A stretch of 42,757 nucleotides of DNA from Rhodospirillales bacterium. GTDB taxonomy: Bacteria; Pseudomonadota; Alphaproteobacteria; CACIAM-22H2. This document shows, in pieces, positions 8,487 through 16,638 of the stretch; within the stretch, counting starts at the first letter, position 1; every line of letters begins with the position of its first letter. The notes beneath the pieces were generated by a model. The model was not told the DNA's origin. It saw only the letters and a program-made list of their open reading frames with translations, and ran no database searches. The DNA lies in NCBI GenBank assembly GCA_016794025.1, contig JAEUKX010000084.1, positions 1 to 42,757 of the forward strand, given 5' to 3'. Made by a program: the position numbers and the translations under genes.

Positions 8487-9518
8487 ATGGCGCGCATCGT
8501 CCTTGCCGACGACGGGCTGGCCTTCGACGGCAGGTCGGCCGAGGCGGGGACGGCCGGTGGCGCGGAGACCGCATTCGTGAAACTCGCCGAAGGGCTTGCC
8601 GCGACGCACGAAGTGCTCGCCTTCACGCGCGGCGGCGGCGCGCTCCGCCACAAGGGCGTCGACTGGCGCGACCTTGCGTCGGGAATGCCGGAGACGGCCG
8701 ATCTCTACATCGCCAATCGCGGGCACCGGCTGCTCGACCTCGTGCCGAAGGCGCGCCGCACGCTGTTCTGGCTGCACAACGACGCGCGCTATGTCCTCAA
8801 GTACCGCTACATGTCGCGCCTCTGGCGGCGCAGGCCCGAACTCGTGTTCGTGAGCCGCAGCCACGCGGCCTCGGCCCCTCGCTGGGTGCCCGACAGCGGG
8901 CGGCACGTGATCGAGCTTGCCGTCGACGAGGCCTTCCGCGGCGAGGCCGAGCGTGCGCCGCCGCCGCCCGTGGCGCTCTTCGCCGCCAATCCGCTTCGCG
9001 GGCTCGAGGAACTCGTCCGTCTGTGGCGGCTGCGGCTGGCGCCGGCACTGCCCGCGGCACGGCTCGACGTGCGCAGCGGCACGTCGCTCTATGGCACGGC
9101 GGAAAAGCCGCGCACGGCGGCGAAGATGGAAGCGGCACTCGCCGCGGCGAGGGCGGCGTCGAAAAGCGGCGTGCAGCTTTCGCCGTTCGTGGCGCGCGCG
9201 GAACTGCCCGGCGTGCTGCGCGCGGCGCGCGTCTTCCTCTATCCCGGCGACGCGACCGAGACCTTCTGCCTGTCGGTGGCCGAGGCGCAGGCGATGGGCG
9301 TTCCCTGCGTGGTCTATGCGCGCGGCGCGTTGGCCGAGCGCGTGGACGACGGCCGGACCGGCTTTGTCGCCCGGAACGAGGACGCGTTCGCCGAAGCCGC
9401 CACGCGCCTGCTTGCCGACGACGCGCTCTGGCGCGCGCAGCATCGTGCATGCCTAGCGGCCAAGCGTGGCCGCGGATGGGCCGACATGGCCGCGGACTTC
9501 GCAAGGCTGGTGCCGTGA
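8487..9518 (+). CDS. Glycosyltransferase, GT4-like
   Basis: The 343-residue product has an N-terminal acceptor domain with GGAET at residues 24-28, a pattern common in GT4 enzymes. Its C-terminal donor domain contains RVFLYPGDATETFCLSVAEAQAMGVPCVV, with the E-x7-E pair E258/E266, then ERVDDGRTGF. It starts three bases after the GT2 stop, and its own stop shares one base with the next start (TGATG). It resembles the first gene of the operon in general layout, but the N-terminal halves differ, so it is probably not a recent duplicate. Donor and acceptor are unknown. Confidence 0.87.
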   Translation: MARIVLADDGLAFDGRSAEAGTAGGAETAFVKLAEGLAATHEVLAFTRGGGALRHKGVDWRDLASGMPETADLYIANRGHRLLDLVPKARRTLFWLHNDARYVLKYRYMSRLWRRRPELVFVSRSHAASAPRWVPDSGRHVIELAVDEAFRGEAERAPPPPVALFAANPLRGLEELVRLWRLRLAPALPAARLDVRSGTSLYGTAEKPRTAAKMEAALAAARAASKSGVQLSPFVARAELPGVLRAARVFLYPGDATETFCLSVAEAQAMGVPCVVYARGALAERVDDGRTGFVARNEDAFAEAATRLLADDALWRAQHRACLAAKRGRGWADMAADFARLVP

Positions 9519-10555
9519 TGCGGGTCCTGTCCCTCATGGCGGGCGCGCCGCATGGCGGGGCGGAGGCGTTCTTCGAGCGCCTTGTGGGCGCCTTCGCGCG
9601 CAAGGGGCTTGCGCAGCGCGTGGCCATCCGCAGCGATGCGGCCCGTGCCGCGCGGCTTGCGGCGGCCGGGGCGGCGCCGCTGGAACTGCCGTTCGGCGGG
9701 CCGTTCGATCTCTACACGCCCGTAGCGCTTGCCCGCACGATGCGCGATTTCGGTCCCGATGTGGCACTCGCCTTCATGAGCCGGGCTGCCGCGAAGCTGC
9801 CGCCGCGCCTGCTGACGGGCGGCGCTTGCGTGCGTGTCGGCCGTCTCGGCGGTTACTACGATCTCAAATACTATCGGCGTTGCGACAGGCTTGTGGCCAA
9901 CACGCGCGACATCTGCGACTGGATCGTTCGGCAGGGCTGGCCGGCGGACAAGGTCGCCTATCTGCCCAACTTCGTCGATGCGGCGCGTGCACCGCCCGTG
10001 GCGCGTGCCGATTTCGACACGCCGGCCGATGCGCGCCTCGTTCTTGCGCTGGGACGGCTGCATGCCAACAAGGCGTTCGACGTGCTGATCGACGCGCTCG
10101 AATGCGCGCCGCATGCGTTCCTCTGGATCGCGGGCGCGGGCGACCTCGAGGGCGAGCTTAAGGCGCAGGTGGCCCGCCGGCACTTCCGCGACCGGGTGCG
10201 CTTCCTGGGCTGGCGCGGCGATATCCCGGCATTGCTCGCGGCGTGCGACGTGCTGGCATGTCCCTCTCGCCACGAGCCGCTGGGCAATGTCGTGATCGAG
10301 GCATGGGCGCACGGCCGGCCGGTCGTCGCGGCCGCAAGCGCCGGGCCCGCCGCGCTCATCCGCGACGAGGAGAACGGTCTGCTCGTGCCGGTCGACGATT
10401 CGACGGCTTTGGGCAACGCGCTCGCACGGGTGCTGTCGGATGGCGCGCTCTCGCAGCGCCTTGCGCTGGCGGGCGAAGCCGCGTACCAAGCGGAATTCAC
10501 CGAAGAGGCCGTCTTGCGCCGCTATCTCGACTATTTCGAGTCCCTGAAGGCCTGA
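9518..10555 (+). CDS. Glycosyltransferase, GT4 family
   Basis: The 345-residue product is the clearest GT4 member in the window. It has GAPHGGAEAFFERLVGAF at the N-terminus, the middle motif LGRLHANKAFDVLIDAL (residues 178-194) and a donor-site CPSRHEPLGNVVIEAWAHGRPVV, with E253/E261 as the E-x7-E pair. It overlaps the previous stop by one base and is followed by asnB after a single base. As the last glycosyltransferase of the run it may complete the same oligosaccharide. Specificity cannot be inferred from the sequence alone. Confidence 0.9.
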   Translation: MRVLSLMAGAPHGGAEAFFERLVGAFARKGLAQRVAIRSDAARAARLAAAGAAPLELPFGGPFDLYTPVALARTMRDFGPDVALAFMSRAAAKLPPRLLTGGACVRVGRLGGYYDLKYYRRCDRLVANTRDICDWIVRQGWPADKVAYLPNFVDAARAPPVARADFDTPADARLVLALGRLHANKAFDVLIDALECAPHAFLWIAGAGDLEGELKAQVARRHFRDRVRFLGWRGDIPALLAACDVLACPSRHEPLGNVVIEAWAHGRPVVAAASAGPAALIRDEENGLLVPVDDSTALGNALARVLSDGALSQRLALAGEAAYQAEFTEEAVLRRYLDYFESLKA

Positions 10556-10556
10556 C

Positions 10557-12332
10557 ATGTGCGGGATCGCCGGCATCATGGCGTCGGGCGGCGCCGTCCC
10601 CCCGGACGACATCCTGGCACGGATGGAGAAGGCCATCGCCCATCGCGGGCCGGACGGCACGGGGATCTACCGCGAGGGCGACGTCGCCTTCGTCCATAAC
10701 CGGCTTGCGATCATCGACCTTGTCACCGGCGACCAGCCGCTGCGCGAGGCGGGCGGTGCCGCCCTTGTCGCCAACGGCGAGATCTACAACCACGTCGAGC
10801 TGCGCGGCAGGCTCGGCGACTGGCCGTTCCGCACGCAGTCGGACTGCGAGCCGCCGCTGGCGCTCTACCGGCGCGAGGGGATCGCGTTCGCCGAACGCCT
10901 GCGCGGCATGTACGCGATCGCCGTTCACGATGCGCGCGAGCGCCGGCTCGTGCTCGTGCGCGATCCCTTCGGCATCAAGCCGCTCTACTACGCGGCCGGC
11001 GCGCACGGCATCGCCTTCGCGTCCGAGGCGCAGGCGCTGCGCGCGGCGGGCTTCGGAACGGGCCGGATCGACCCGGCGCGGCGGGCGGAACTTCTGGAAC
11101 TGCAGTTCCAGACGGGCGACCAGACGATCTTCGAGGGCATCCGCCGGCTGATGCCGGGCGATACCGTTTCGATCTCCGGCGGCCAGATCGTCGAGCGCCG
11201 CACCCGCGCCGCACTGCCGCAGGGCGGGCCCGTGCCGCGCGACCACGAGGCGGCCCTGCTCGAATTCGACCGCGTTTTCCAGGACAGCGTCCTCGTCCAC
11301 CAGCGTTCCGACGTGCCCTACGGAATGTTCCTTTCGGGCGGCGTCGACTCTTCGGCCGTGCTCGCGATGATGGCGCGCCTCAACGAGCGGCCGGTGCGCG
11401 CCTTCACGGCGCACTTCCCCGAGACCGACGCCGCGGACGAGCGCGAGGCCGCGCGCCGCGTGGCGATCGCCTGCCGGGCCGAGCTTGCCGAGATCGCCGT
11501 GCGCGCCGCGGATTTCTGGGCCGAACTTCCGTCCATCGCCGCGGCGATGGACGATCCGGCTGCCGACTATGCCTGCGTGCCGACCTATCTGCTGGCGCGC
11601 GCGGCGCGGCAGGCGGGTCTCAAGGTCGTTCTGTCGGGCGAGGGCGGCGACGAGCTTTTTGCCGGATACGGCCGCTATCGCACTGCGCTGAAGCCCTGGT
11701 GGATGGGCGGGCGCGCGATGCGCCGGCGCGGCACGTTCGAGGATATGGGCGTTCTTCGCACGCAGACGCGCGGCTGGCGCGACGGGATCGCGGCCAGCGA
11801 GGCGATCGCGGCGGGCGAGGGGCGGACGCGCCTTCAGGCCGCACAGGCGGTCGACATCGCCGACTGGCTGCCCAACGACCTTCTCGCCAAGCTCGACCGC
11901 TGCCTGATGGCGCATGCGGTCGAGGGGCGCACGCCCTTCCTCGACCCGGAAGTGGCGGCCTTCGCCTATCGCCTGCCGGACGCGATGAAGATCCACAAGC
12001 GCTGGGGGAAATGGCTCCTGCGCGGCTGGCTCGACCGCACGATGCCCGCCGCACGCGCCTTTGCGCCCAAGCAGGGCTTCACCGTGCCCGTCCAGCGCTG
12101 GATCGCGGGCGCGGGCGATCGTCTGGGCCCGCTCGTCGCCGCGACGGCCGGGGTGGCGGAGATCGCCGATCGCGCCGCGGTCGAGCGGCTGTTCCGCAAG
12201 GCGGACGGAAAGCGGCAGGGGTTTGCCGCCTGGACGCTGCTCTTCTATGCACTCTGGCACCGGCGGCATGTGCTCGGCCGGTTGCCCGACGGGGACGTGT
12301 TCCATGCCCTCGACACCGCGCGCGCGGCGTGA
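10557..12332 (+). CDS. asnB: Asparagine synthase (glutamine-hydrolysing), in a glycan operon
   Basis: The 591-residue product begins MCGIAGIM; Cys2 is the glutaminase nucleophile of class II amidotransferases. AHRGPDGTGIY and FGIKPLYYA follow. The synthetase half has the PP-loop SGGVDSS at residues 260-266 and SGEGGDELFAGYGRY. The textbook reaction is Asp + Gln + ATP to Asn + Glu + AMP + PPi. In polysaccharide clusters, AsnB-type enzymes often amidate a sugar carboxylate such as a uronic acid instead. The gene follows the last glycosyltransferase by one base, so a glycan-modifying role is plausible but not shown. Confidence 0.9.
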   Translation: MCGIAGIMASGGAVPPDDILARMEKAIAHRGPDGTGIYREGDVAFVHNRLAIIDLVTGDQPLREAGGAALVANGEIYNHVELRGRLGDWPFRTQSDCEPPLALYRREGIAFAERLRGMYAIAVHDARERRLVLVRDPFGIKPLYYAAGAHGIAFASEAQALRAAGFGTGRIDPARRAELLELQFQTGDQTIFEGIRRLMPGDTVSISGGQIVERRTRAALPQGGPVPRDHEAALLEFDRVFQDSVLVHQRSDVPYGMFLSGGVDSSAVLAMMARLNERPVRAFTAHFPETDAADEREAARRVAIACRAELAEIAVRAADFWAELPSIAAAMDDPAADYACVPTYLLARAARQAGLKVVLSGEGGDELFAGYGRYRTALKPWWMGGRAMRRRGTFEDMGVLRTQTRGWRDGIAASEAIAAGEGRTRLQAAQAVDIADWLPNDLLAKLDRCLMAHAVEGRTPFLDPEVAAFAYRLPDAMKIHKRWGKWLLRGWLDRTMPAARAFAPKQGFTVPVQRWIAGAGDRLGPLVAATAGVAEIADRAAVERLFRKADGKRQGFAAWTLLFYALWHRRHVLGRLPDGDVFHALDTARAA

Positions 12333-12374
12333 TCCCACGCGGCGCTTCCATGGATATCCGGCAGGACGACGTGA

Positions 12375-13205
12375 ATGAACGGACTTGAAATCGATCTGCC
12401 GCTGGCGGCCGAGCTTGTGGCGTTCTGCTTTGCCACCGGGGCCGTGGCGGGGCTGCTTGCGGGCCTTCTCGGCGTGGGCGGCGGCATCGTCGTCGTTCCC
12501 TCGCTCTTCTTCGTGCTGGGCTATGCGGGCGTGGATGCCTCGGTGCGCATGCAGGTGGCGGTCGCCACGTCGCTTGCCACGATCGTGCCCACCTCGATCA
12601 TCTCGGCGCGCGCGCATCGCCAGCGCGGATCCGTCGATGACGGTCTGCTGCGCGGCTGGGTCCCGGCGGCGCTGGCCGGTGCCGTGCTCGGCACGGCTTT
12701 CGCGGCGTCGGTCAAGGGGCCGGTGCTGGCCGCGATCTTCGGGACGATCGCGCTGGTCGTCGCTTTCCAGATGGTCGCCTTCCCGAAGGGCCTGTCGCTG
12801 CGTTCCGAGCTGCCTGGGCCGGCGGGCAGCCGCGCGATGGCCTTCCTCATCGGCGGCTTCTCCTCGATTATGGGGATCGGCGGCGGCACGCTGGCCGTGC
12901 CCACGCTCTCGCTTTTCAGCTACCCGATCCGCCTTGCCGTCGGCACTGCCTCGGCGCTGGGGCTCTATATCGCGATCCCCGCCACGGTCGGCATGGCGAT
13001 CGGCGGCTGGACCGCAAAGGGGCTGCCGCCATTCTCCGTCGGGTACGTCAACCTCGTCGCCTGCGCGGTGCTGCTGCCGACGATGCTGCTGTGCGTGAAG
13101 GCGGGCGCGCGCATCGCGCACACGATCTCGCAGCCGGCCCTGCGCCGGGTGTTCGGCATCGTGCTTGCCGTGGTCGGCCTGCGCATGCTGTCCTCGGTCT
13201 TCTGA
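12375..13205 (+). CDS. TauE/SafE family membrane permease (sulfite or anion exporter-like)
   Basis: The 276-residue protein is mostly hydrophobic, with about eight predicted membrane segments in two related halves. Each half carries a glycine-rich loop ([20 protein letters not shown] near residue 30; [19 protein letters not shown] near 175), the hallmark of TauE/SafE (DUF81) transporters. Characterised relatives export sulfite, sulfoacetate or other organic anions; the substrate here is unknown. It lies 42 bases after asnB and 11 bases before pyrC, so it may be cotranscribed. The Soe-like sulfite dehydrogenase is about 15 kb away, so any functional pairing is only a guess. Confidence 0.9.
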   Translation: MNGLEIDLPLAAELVAFCFATGAVAGLLAGLLGVGGGIVVVPSLFFVLGYAGVDASVRMQVAVATSLATIVPTSIISARAHRQRGSVDDGLLRGWVPAALAGAVLGTAFAASVKGPVLAAIFGTIALVVAFQMVAFPKGLSLRSELPGPAGSRAMAFLIGGFSSIMGIGGGTLAVPTLSLFSYPIRLAVGTASALGLYIAIPATVGMAIGGWTAKGLPPFSVGYVNLVACAVLLPTMLLCVKAGARIAHTISQPALRRVFGIVLAVVGLRMLSSVF

Positions 13206-13216
13206 AGGAGCCCACA

Positions 13217-14257
13217 TTGAGCGAACGCCTCGTCATCCGCCGGCCCGACGACTGGCACGTGCATCTGCGCGACGGCGCGATGCTCGAGGCCGTCGCCCCG
13301 CACACCGCGCGCCAGTTCGCGCGCGCCATCGTCATGCCAAACCTCGTGCCGCCGGTCACGACGGTCGCTGCGGCGAACGCCTATGCGGCGCGCATCCGCA
13401 AGGCGGCCGGGCCCGGCTTCGAGCCGCTGATGACCTGCTACCTGACCGACGGGATTTCGCCCGACGAGATCGAGCGCGGCCACGCCGAGCGCGCGTGGGT
13501 TGCCGCCAAGCTCTATCCGGCGCACGCGACGACGAACTCCGCGCACGGCGTCACCGACATCGCGAAGATCGCGCCTGCGCTCGAGCGCATGCAGAAGATC
13601 GGCATGAAGCTGCTTGTCCACGGCGAGGTGACGGACCGGGCGGTGGACATTTTCGACCGCGAGGCGGTCTTCATCGATCGCGTGCTGGCGCGGCTCGTGA
13701 GGGATTTTCCCGGTCTCAGGATCGTGTTCGAGCACATCACCACGAAGGAAGCGGCCGAATACGTGGCCGCCGGGCCCGCGACGCTGGCGGCGACGATCAC
13801 GCCACATCACCTGATGATCGACCGCAACGCGATCTTCGAGGGCGGCATCCGCCCGCATCTCTACTGCCTGCCCATCGCCAAGCGGGCCGTGCACCGGACG
13901 GCGCTGCGCAAGGCGGCCGTGTCGGGATCGCGCCGTTTCTTCCTGGGGACCGATACGGCGCCGCATGCCGTCCATACGAAGGAGGCGGCGTGCGGGTGCG
14001 CGGGCATCTTCAATGCGCCCGTGGCGCTCGAGGCCTATGCGCGCGTGTTCGACGAGGAGGGGGCGCTCGACAGGTTCGAGGCGTTCGCCAGCGAGAACGG
14101 CCCCGACTTCTACGGATTGCCGCGCAACGAGGGGCGCGTGGCGCTTGTGCGCGCGAAGGCCGTGGCACCCGAGCGGGTGCCGGCGGCACCCGGCGACGTC
14201 GTCTGCTATCTGGGCGGACAGGATCTCGGCTGGCGCTACGAGGGCGCGGCGGGCTAG
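13217..14257 (+). CDS. pyrC: Dihydroorotase, type II
   Basis: The enzyme cyclises N-carbamoyl-aspartate to dihydroorotate in pyrimidine synthesis. The 346-residue product has the metal site [12 protein letters not shown] (H14, H16), the carbamylated Lys98 in [13 protein letters not shown], histidines in LLVHGEV and [13 protein letters not shown], and the catalytic Asp in FLGTDTAPH. Length and motifs match the E. coli-type enzyme. The start is TTG at 13217: AAGGAG at 13205-13210 lies six bases upstream, and the residues that follow ([15 protein letters not shown]) are conserved right from the N-terminus. The stop shares CTAG with the stop of the opposing gene. Confidence 0.95.
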   Translation: MSERLVIRRPDDWHVHLRDGAMLEAVAPHTARQFARAIVMPNLVPPVTTVAAANAYAARIRKAAGPGFEPLMTCYLTDGISPDEIERGHAERAWVAAKLYPAHATTNSAHGVTDIAKIAPALERMQKIGMKLLVHGEVTDRAVDIFDREAVFIDRVLARLVRDFPGLRIVFEHITTKEAAEYVAAGPATLAATITPHHLMIDRNAIFEGGIRPHLYCLPIAKRAVHRTALRKAAVSGSRRFFLGTDTAPHAVHTKEAACGCAGIFNAPVALEAYARVFDEEGALDRFEAFASENGPDFYGLPRNEGRVALVRAKAVAPERVPAAPGDVVCYLGGQDLGWRYEGAAG

Positions 14258-14745
14258 TCGGCGGCTTCCACGTGCGGCGGCCGGATGGCCGCGCGCAGGT
14301 CGAGCTTGAGGCGTGCGAGCGTGTCGAGCGCGCGGTCGATCTGCGCGCTGCAGCGCTGGGCGTCCTCCGCCGTCATCCCGGCGCCGCCGGCGGACTGCGC
14401 GACGGCCTCGGCCACGCGGCCGAGATCGCCGGCTGCCTGCGCGATGCGCAGCAGCGGATCGGCCGGCCGGTGGACGGGAGCGGTACCCGACTCGGCAATC
14501 TTTGCATCGAGCGCCTGTCGGTAGGCTTCGAGGAGGAGCGGCCGCTCGCCGGCCGCCACGCACGCCGCGTCGAGCGCCAGCGCGTCTTCGGCCTGCAGGC
14601 GGTGCCGGGAGTTGTCCGGATCGGCGCACTTGCGGAACAGCGAGGCGGACTTGCCCGTGGCGCGCTGGACGTGCGCCTCGTCGAGCACGCCGAGGACGCG
14701 GTGCAGGCCGGCACGGATCGAGCAGATGTCGCGGGGCTTCGTCAT
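14254..14745 (-). CDS. Unknown protein, possible helix-turn-helix (CII-like) regulator
   Basis: The 163-residue minus-strand product is not a family I can name with certainty. Near residues 26-50 it has [20 protein letters not shown], like the HTH and SDPD motif of phage CII-like regulators, and then [29 protein letters not shown]. The C-terminal half is helical with heptad-like leucines and may oligomerise. AAGGTGAGAG sits before the ATG and supports the start. It is convergent with pyrC (four-base overlap) and divergent from the thiolase across 196 bases, a gap in which I see no gene. Confidence 0.7.
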   Translation of the reverse strand: MTKPRDICSIRAGLHRVLGVLDEAHVQRATGKSASLFRKCADPDNSRHRLQAEDALALDAACVAAGERPLLLEAYRQALDAKIAESGTAPVHRPADPLLRIAQAAGDLGRVAEAVAQSAGGAGMTAEDAQRCSAQIDRALDTLARLKLDLRAAIRPPHVEAAD

Positions 14746-14941
14746 GGGACTCTCACCTTCTTCGCCTGCATGTGGGCGAAGCCCCGGATTGGTACAAGGC
14801 CAGCATGGTCTTTTGGACGTCGTTTCGCGTTACAGGGCCTGCGCGAATTGCCGCATGGGGCGGGGCTTGGTAACGTGATGCCTCGCGGGGGCGGATCGCA
14901 TCGCGAAGCATTCGCATTTTCTAATGGATCGGGAGAGACCC

Positions 14942-16111
14942 ATGGGTGGCTGCATCGTCGGCTGGGCGCACGGCAAGTTCGGAAAGCGCGAGGGACTCGA
15001 TCTCGAGGCGCTGCTGGCGGAGGTCTGCACGAGCGCGCTGGCCGATGCGGGCCTGGCGCCGGGCGATGTCGACGAGATCTATATCGGCCATTTCGGCGGC
15101 GGCTTCGTGAAGCAGGACTTCCCGGCCTCGCTCGTGCTGCAGACGTCGGATGCCTTCCGCTTCAAGCCCGCCACGCGCGTGGAGAACGCCTGCGCGACCG
15201 GCTCGGCTGCGGTCCATATGGGCCTCAACGCGCTTGCCGCAAGGAAAGCGCGCGTCGTCCTCGTCGCGGGCGTGGAGAAGATGACCGAGACGCCGGGCGA
15301 CGTCGTCGGCGGGATCCTGATGAAGGCCTCCTACGTCAAGGAGGAGGACCGTCCCGGCATGAGCTTCGCGGGCGTCTTCGGCCAGATCGCCCAGCGCTAC
15401 GCGCAACGCTACGGCGATCCGTCCGACGCGATGGCGAAGATCGCCGCCAAGAACCACGCCAACGGCTGCGCCAATCCGTACGCGCAGCTGCGCAAGGATC
15501 TCGGCTACGATTTCTGCCGCACCGTCTCCGACAAGAACCCGCTCGTGGCCGGGCCGCTCCGGCGCACCGACTGCAGCCTCGTTTCCGACGGGGCGGCCGC
15601 CCTCGTGCTGGCCGATTTCGATACGGCATTGTCGATGAAGAAGGCCGTCGCCTTCCGCGCGGCGGCGCAGGTCAACGACTACCTGCCGATGAGCCGGCGC
15701 GACATCGTCGCCTTCGAGGGCTGCGCGCAGGCCTGGCATCGCGCTTTCGCGCAGGCGCGCGCGAACGTGGACGACCTGCGCCTTGTCGAGACGCACGACT
15801 GCTTCACCATCGCCGAGCTTGTCCAGTACGAGGCGATGGGTCTGGCCAGGCCCGGCGAGGGGGGGCGCGTGGCGCTGGACGGGACGACCGAGAAGACCGG
15901 CCGCCTGCCGGTCAATGCGTCGGGCGGGCTCAAGTCCAAGGGCCATCCGATCGGCGCCACGGGCGTGTCGATGCACATCATGGCGGCCATGCAGGCGACC
16001 GGCACGGCCGGCGACATGCAGGTGCCGCGGCCCGGACTTGCGGGCGTCTTCAACATGGGTGGTGCTGCGGTCGCCAACTATGTCTCGATCCTGGAGCCGC
16101 TTCGCGCATGA
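14942..16111 (+). CDS. Thiolase family protein (acetyl-CoA C-acyltransferase, SCP2-like)
   Basis: The 389-residue product has the nucleophile Cys84 in VENACATGSAAVHMGL, the H285 motif THDCFTIAE, and the C-terminal GGLKSKGHPIGATG (H335), then NMGGAAVANYV. HDCF in place of the usual NEAF, together with the missing C-terminal Cys, places it among SCP-x-like or lipid-transfer-associated thiolases rather than PhaA/FadA. These cleave or condense acyl-CoAs; the substrate is unknown. An ATG at 14924 is possible, but GGGAGAG at 14930-14936 is placed for the ATG at 14942, and MGGCIVGWAHGKFG is the expected N-terminus. Confidence 0.9.
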   Translation: MGGCIVGWAHGKFGKREGLDLEALLAEVCTSALADAGLAPGDVDEIYIGHFGGGFVKQDFPASLVLQTSDAFRFKPATRVENACATGSAAVHMGLNALAARKARVVLVAGVEKMTETPGDVVGGILMKASYVKEEDRPGMSFAGVFGQIAQRYAQRYGDPSDAMAKIAAKNHANGCANPYAQLRKDLGYDFCRTVSDKNPLVAGPLRRTDCSLVSDGAAALVLADFDTALSMKKAVAFRAAAQVNDYLPMSRRDIVAFEGCAQAWHRAFAQARANVDDLRLVETHDCFTIAELVQYEAMGLARPGEGGRVALDGTTEKTGRLPVNASGGLKSKGHPIGATGVSMHIMAAMQATGTAGDMQVPRPGLAGVFNMGGAAVANYVSILEPLRA

Positions 16112-16124
16112 GCACGGGGGCCGC

Positions 16125-16313
16125 ATGAACAAGGGCAAGATCGTCGAGAGCTTCGAGATCGAGGCCGACCAGCTCGCCTGGCTCAAGGACATGGCGGCGA
16201 CCTATGGCCTCAAGGATGCCGGCAAGGCGCTGCGCGTGGCGCTCGATCACGCGATGATGGATGCCGACGAGGAGAAGATCTTCATGTCGATCCGCTGCCG
16301 CCGCTGCGGCTGA
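16125..16313 (+). CDS. Small conserved protein ending in CxxCG
   Basis: The 62-residue product lies 13 bases after the thiolase stop on the same strand. It is acidic to neutral and helical (ESFEIEADQLAWLKDMAATYGLKDAGKALRVALDHAM) and ends IFMSIRCRRCG. The pattern resembles a ribbon-helix-helix-like fold with a terminal Cys pair that could bind metal or form a disulfide. I recall similar short proteins in other proteobacteria but know no established function. The start is ATG at 16125; GGGGGCC upstream is only a weak ribosome site. Confidence 0.7.
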   Translation: MNKGKIVESFEIEADQLAWLKDMAATYGLKDAGKALRVALDHAMMDADEEKIFMSIRCRRCG

Positions 16314-16329
16314 CGGGCGCGCGGCAGAT

Positions 16330-16352
16330 ATGCAATTGAGAATCAGTTGCAT
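16330..16352. promoter_or_regulatory. Fur-like operator palindrome upstream of hemP
   Basis: A 23-base inverted repeat has arms ATGCAA and TTGCAT and an inner TGA-GAA-TCA; 9 of 11 base pairs match around the central A. It resembles Fur boxes (GAGAAT, TGA-TCA cores), and its position before a heme-uptake operon fits iron control. RirA or Irr sites are alternatives. Confidence 0.6.
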
Positions 16353-16375
16353 TTAATTCGGACGGGTGCTATTGC
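16347..16375 (+). promoter_or_regulatory. Candidate promoter of the heme-uptake operon
   Basis: TTGCAT (16347-16352) and TATTGC (16370-16375) are 17 bases apart. Each hexamer matches only three of six consensus positions, as expected for a regulated promoter. The -35 element is also the right arm of the operator, so a bound repressor would block RNA polymerase. The expected start lies at the hemP ATG. Confidence 0.4.
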
Positions 16376-16381
16376 ACCCCC

Positions 16382-16549
16382 ATGACGCAGACGAAACCCG
16401 ATCCGAAGGGCGCCGGGGCCCGGCCGGGCGACGGCGCGATCGACAGCCGCGCGCTGTTCGACGGCCGCTCGGAGGTCATCATCCGGCATGACTCGAACGA
16501 GTACAGGCTGCGCATCACGGGAAGCGGAAAGCTGATCCTGACGAAATAG
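16382..16549 (+). CDS. hemP: Hemin uptake protein HemP
   Basis: The 55-residue product has the HemP core: SRALFDGRSEVIIRH, then YRLRITGSGKLILTK at the C-terminus. HemP is a small cytosolic protein that marks heme-uptake operons; in some rhizobia and Burkholderia it activates the heme-receptor gene. The N-terminal ~20 residues are variable. No Shine-Dalgarno sequence precedes the ATG at 16382, and the promoter and operator lie immediately upstream, so translation may be leaderless. The receptor gene follows 89 bases downstream. Confidence 0.9.
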   Translation: MTQTKPDPKGAGARPGDGAIDSRALFDGRSEVIIRHDSNEYRLRITGSGKLILTK

Positions 16550-16638
16550 CCCGCACGCCCACACCCCCCGAAACCGCGACCGCGCCCGCCAGCCGCAAAG
16601 CCAGCCAGCCAAGGTCCTCCCGAAGACGGAGTCCGAAG

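Noticed and set aside
7458..9443. Long minus-strand open frame across three glycosyltransferase genes
   Set aside because: No domain is recognisable and it crosses several clear genes on the opposite strand.
10497..13217. Very long antisense open frame (about 900 codons) opposite asnB and the permease
   Set aside because: It is rich in Arg, His, Gln and Asp, has no recognisable domain, and lies opposite well-recognised genes; long antisense frames are expected in such GC-rich DNA.
14760..14781. Hairpin CTTCGCC/GGCGAAG upstream of the minus-strand CII-like gene
   Set aside because: The stem is only seven base pairs, no T-run or conserved motif is seen, and such repeats are frequent by chance at this GC content.
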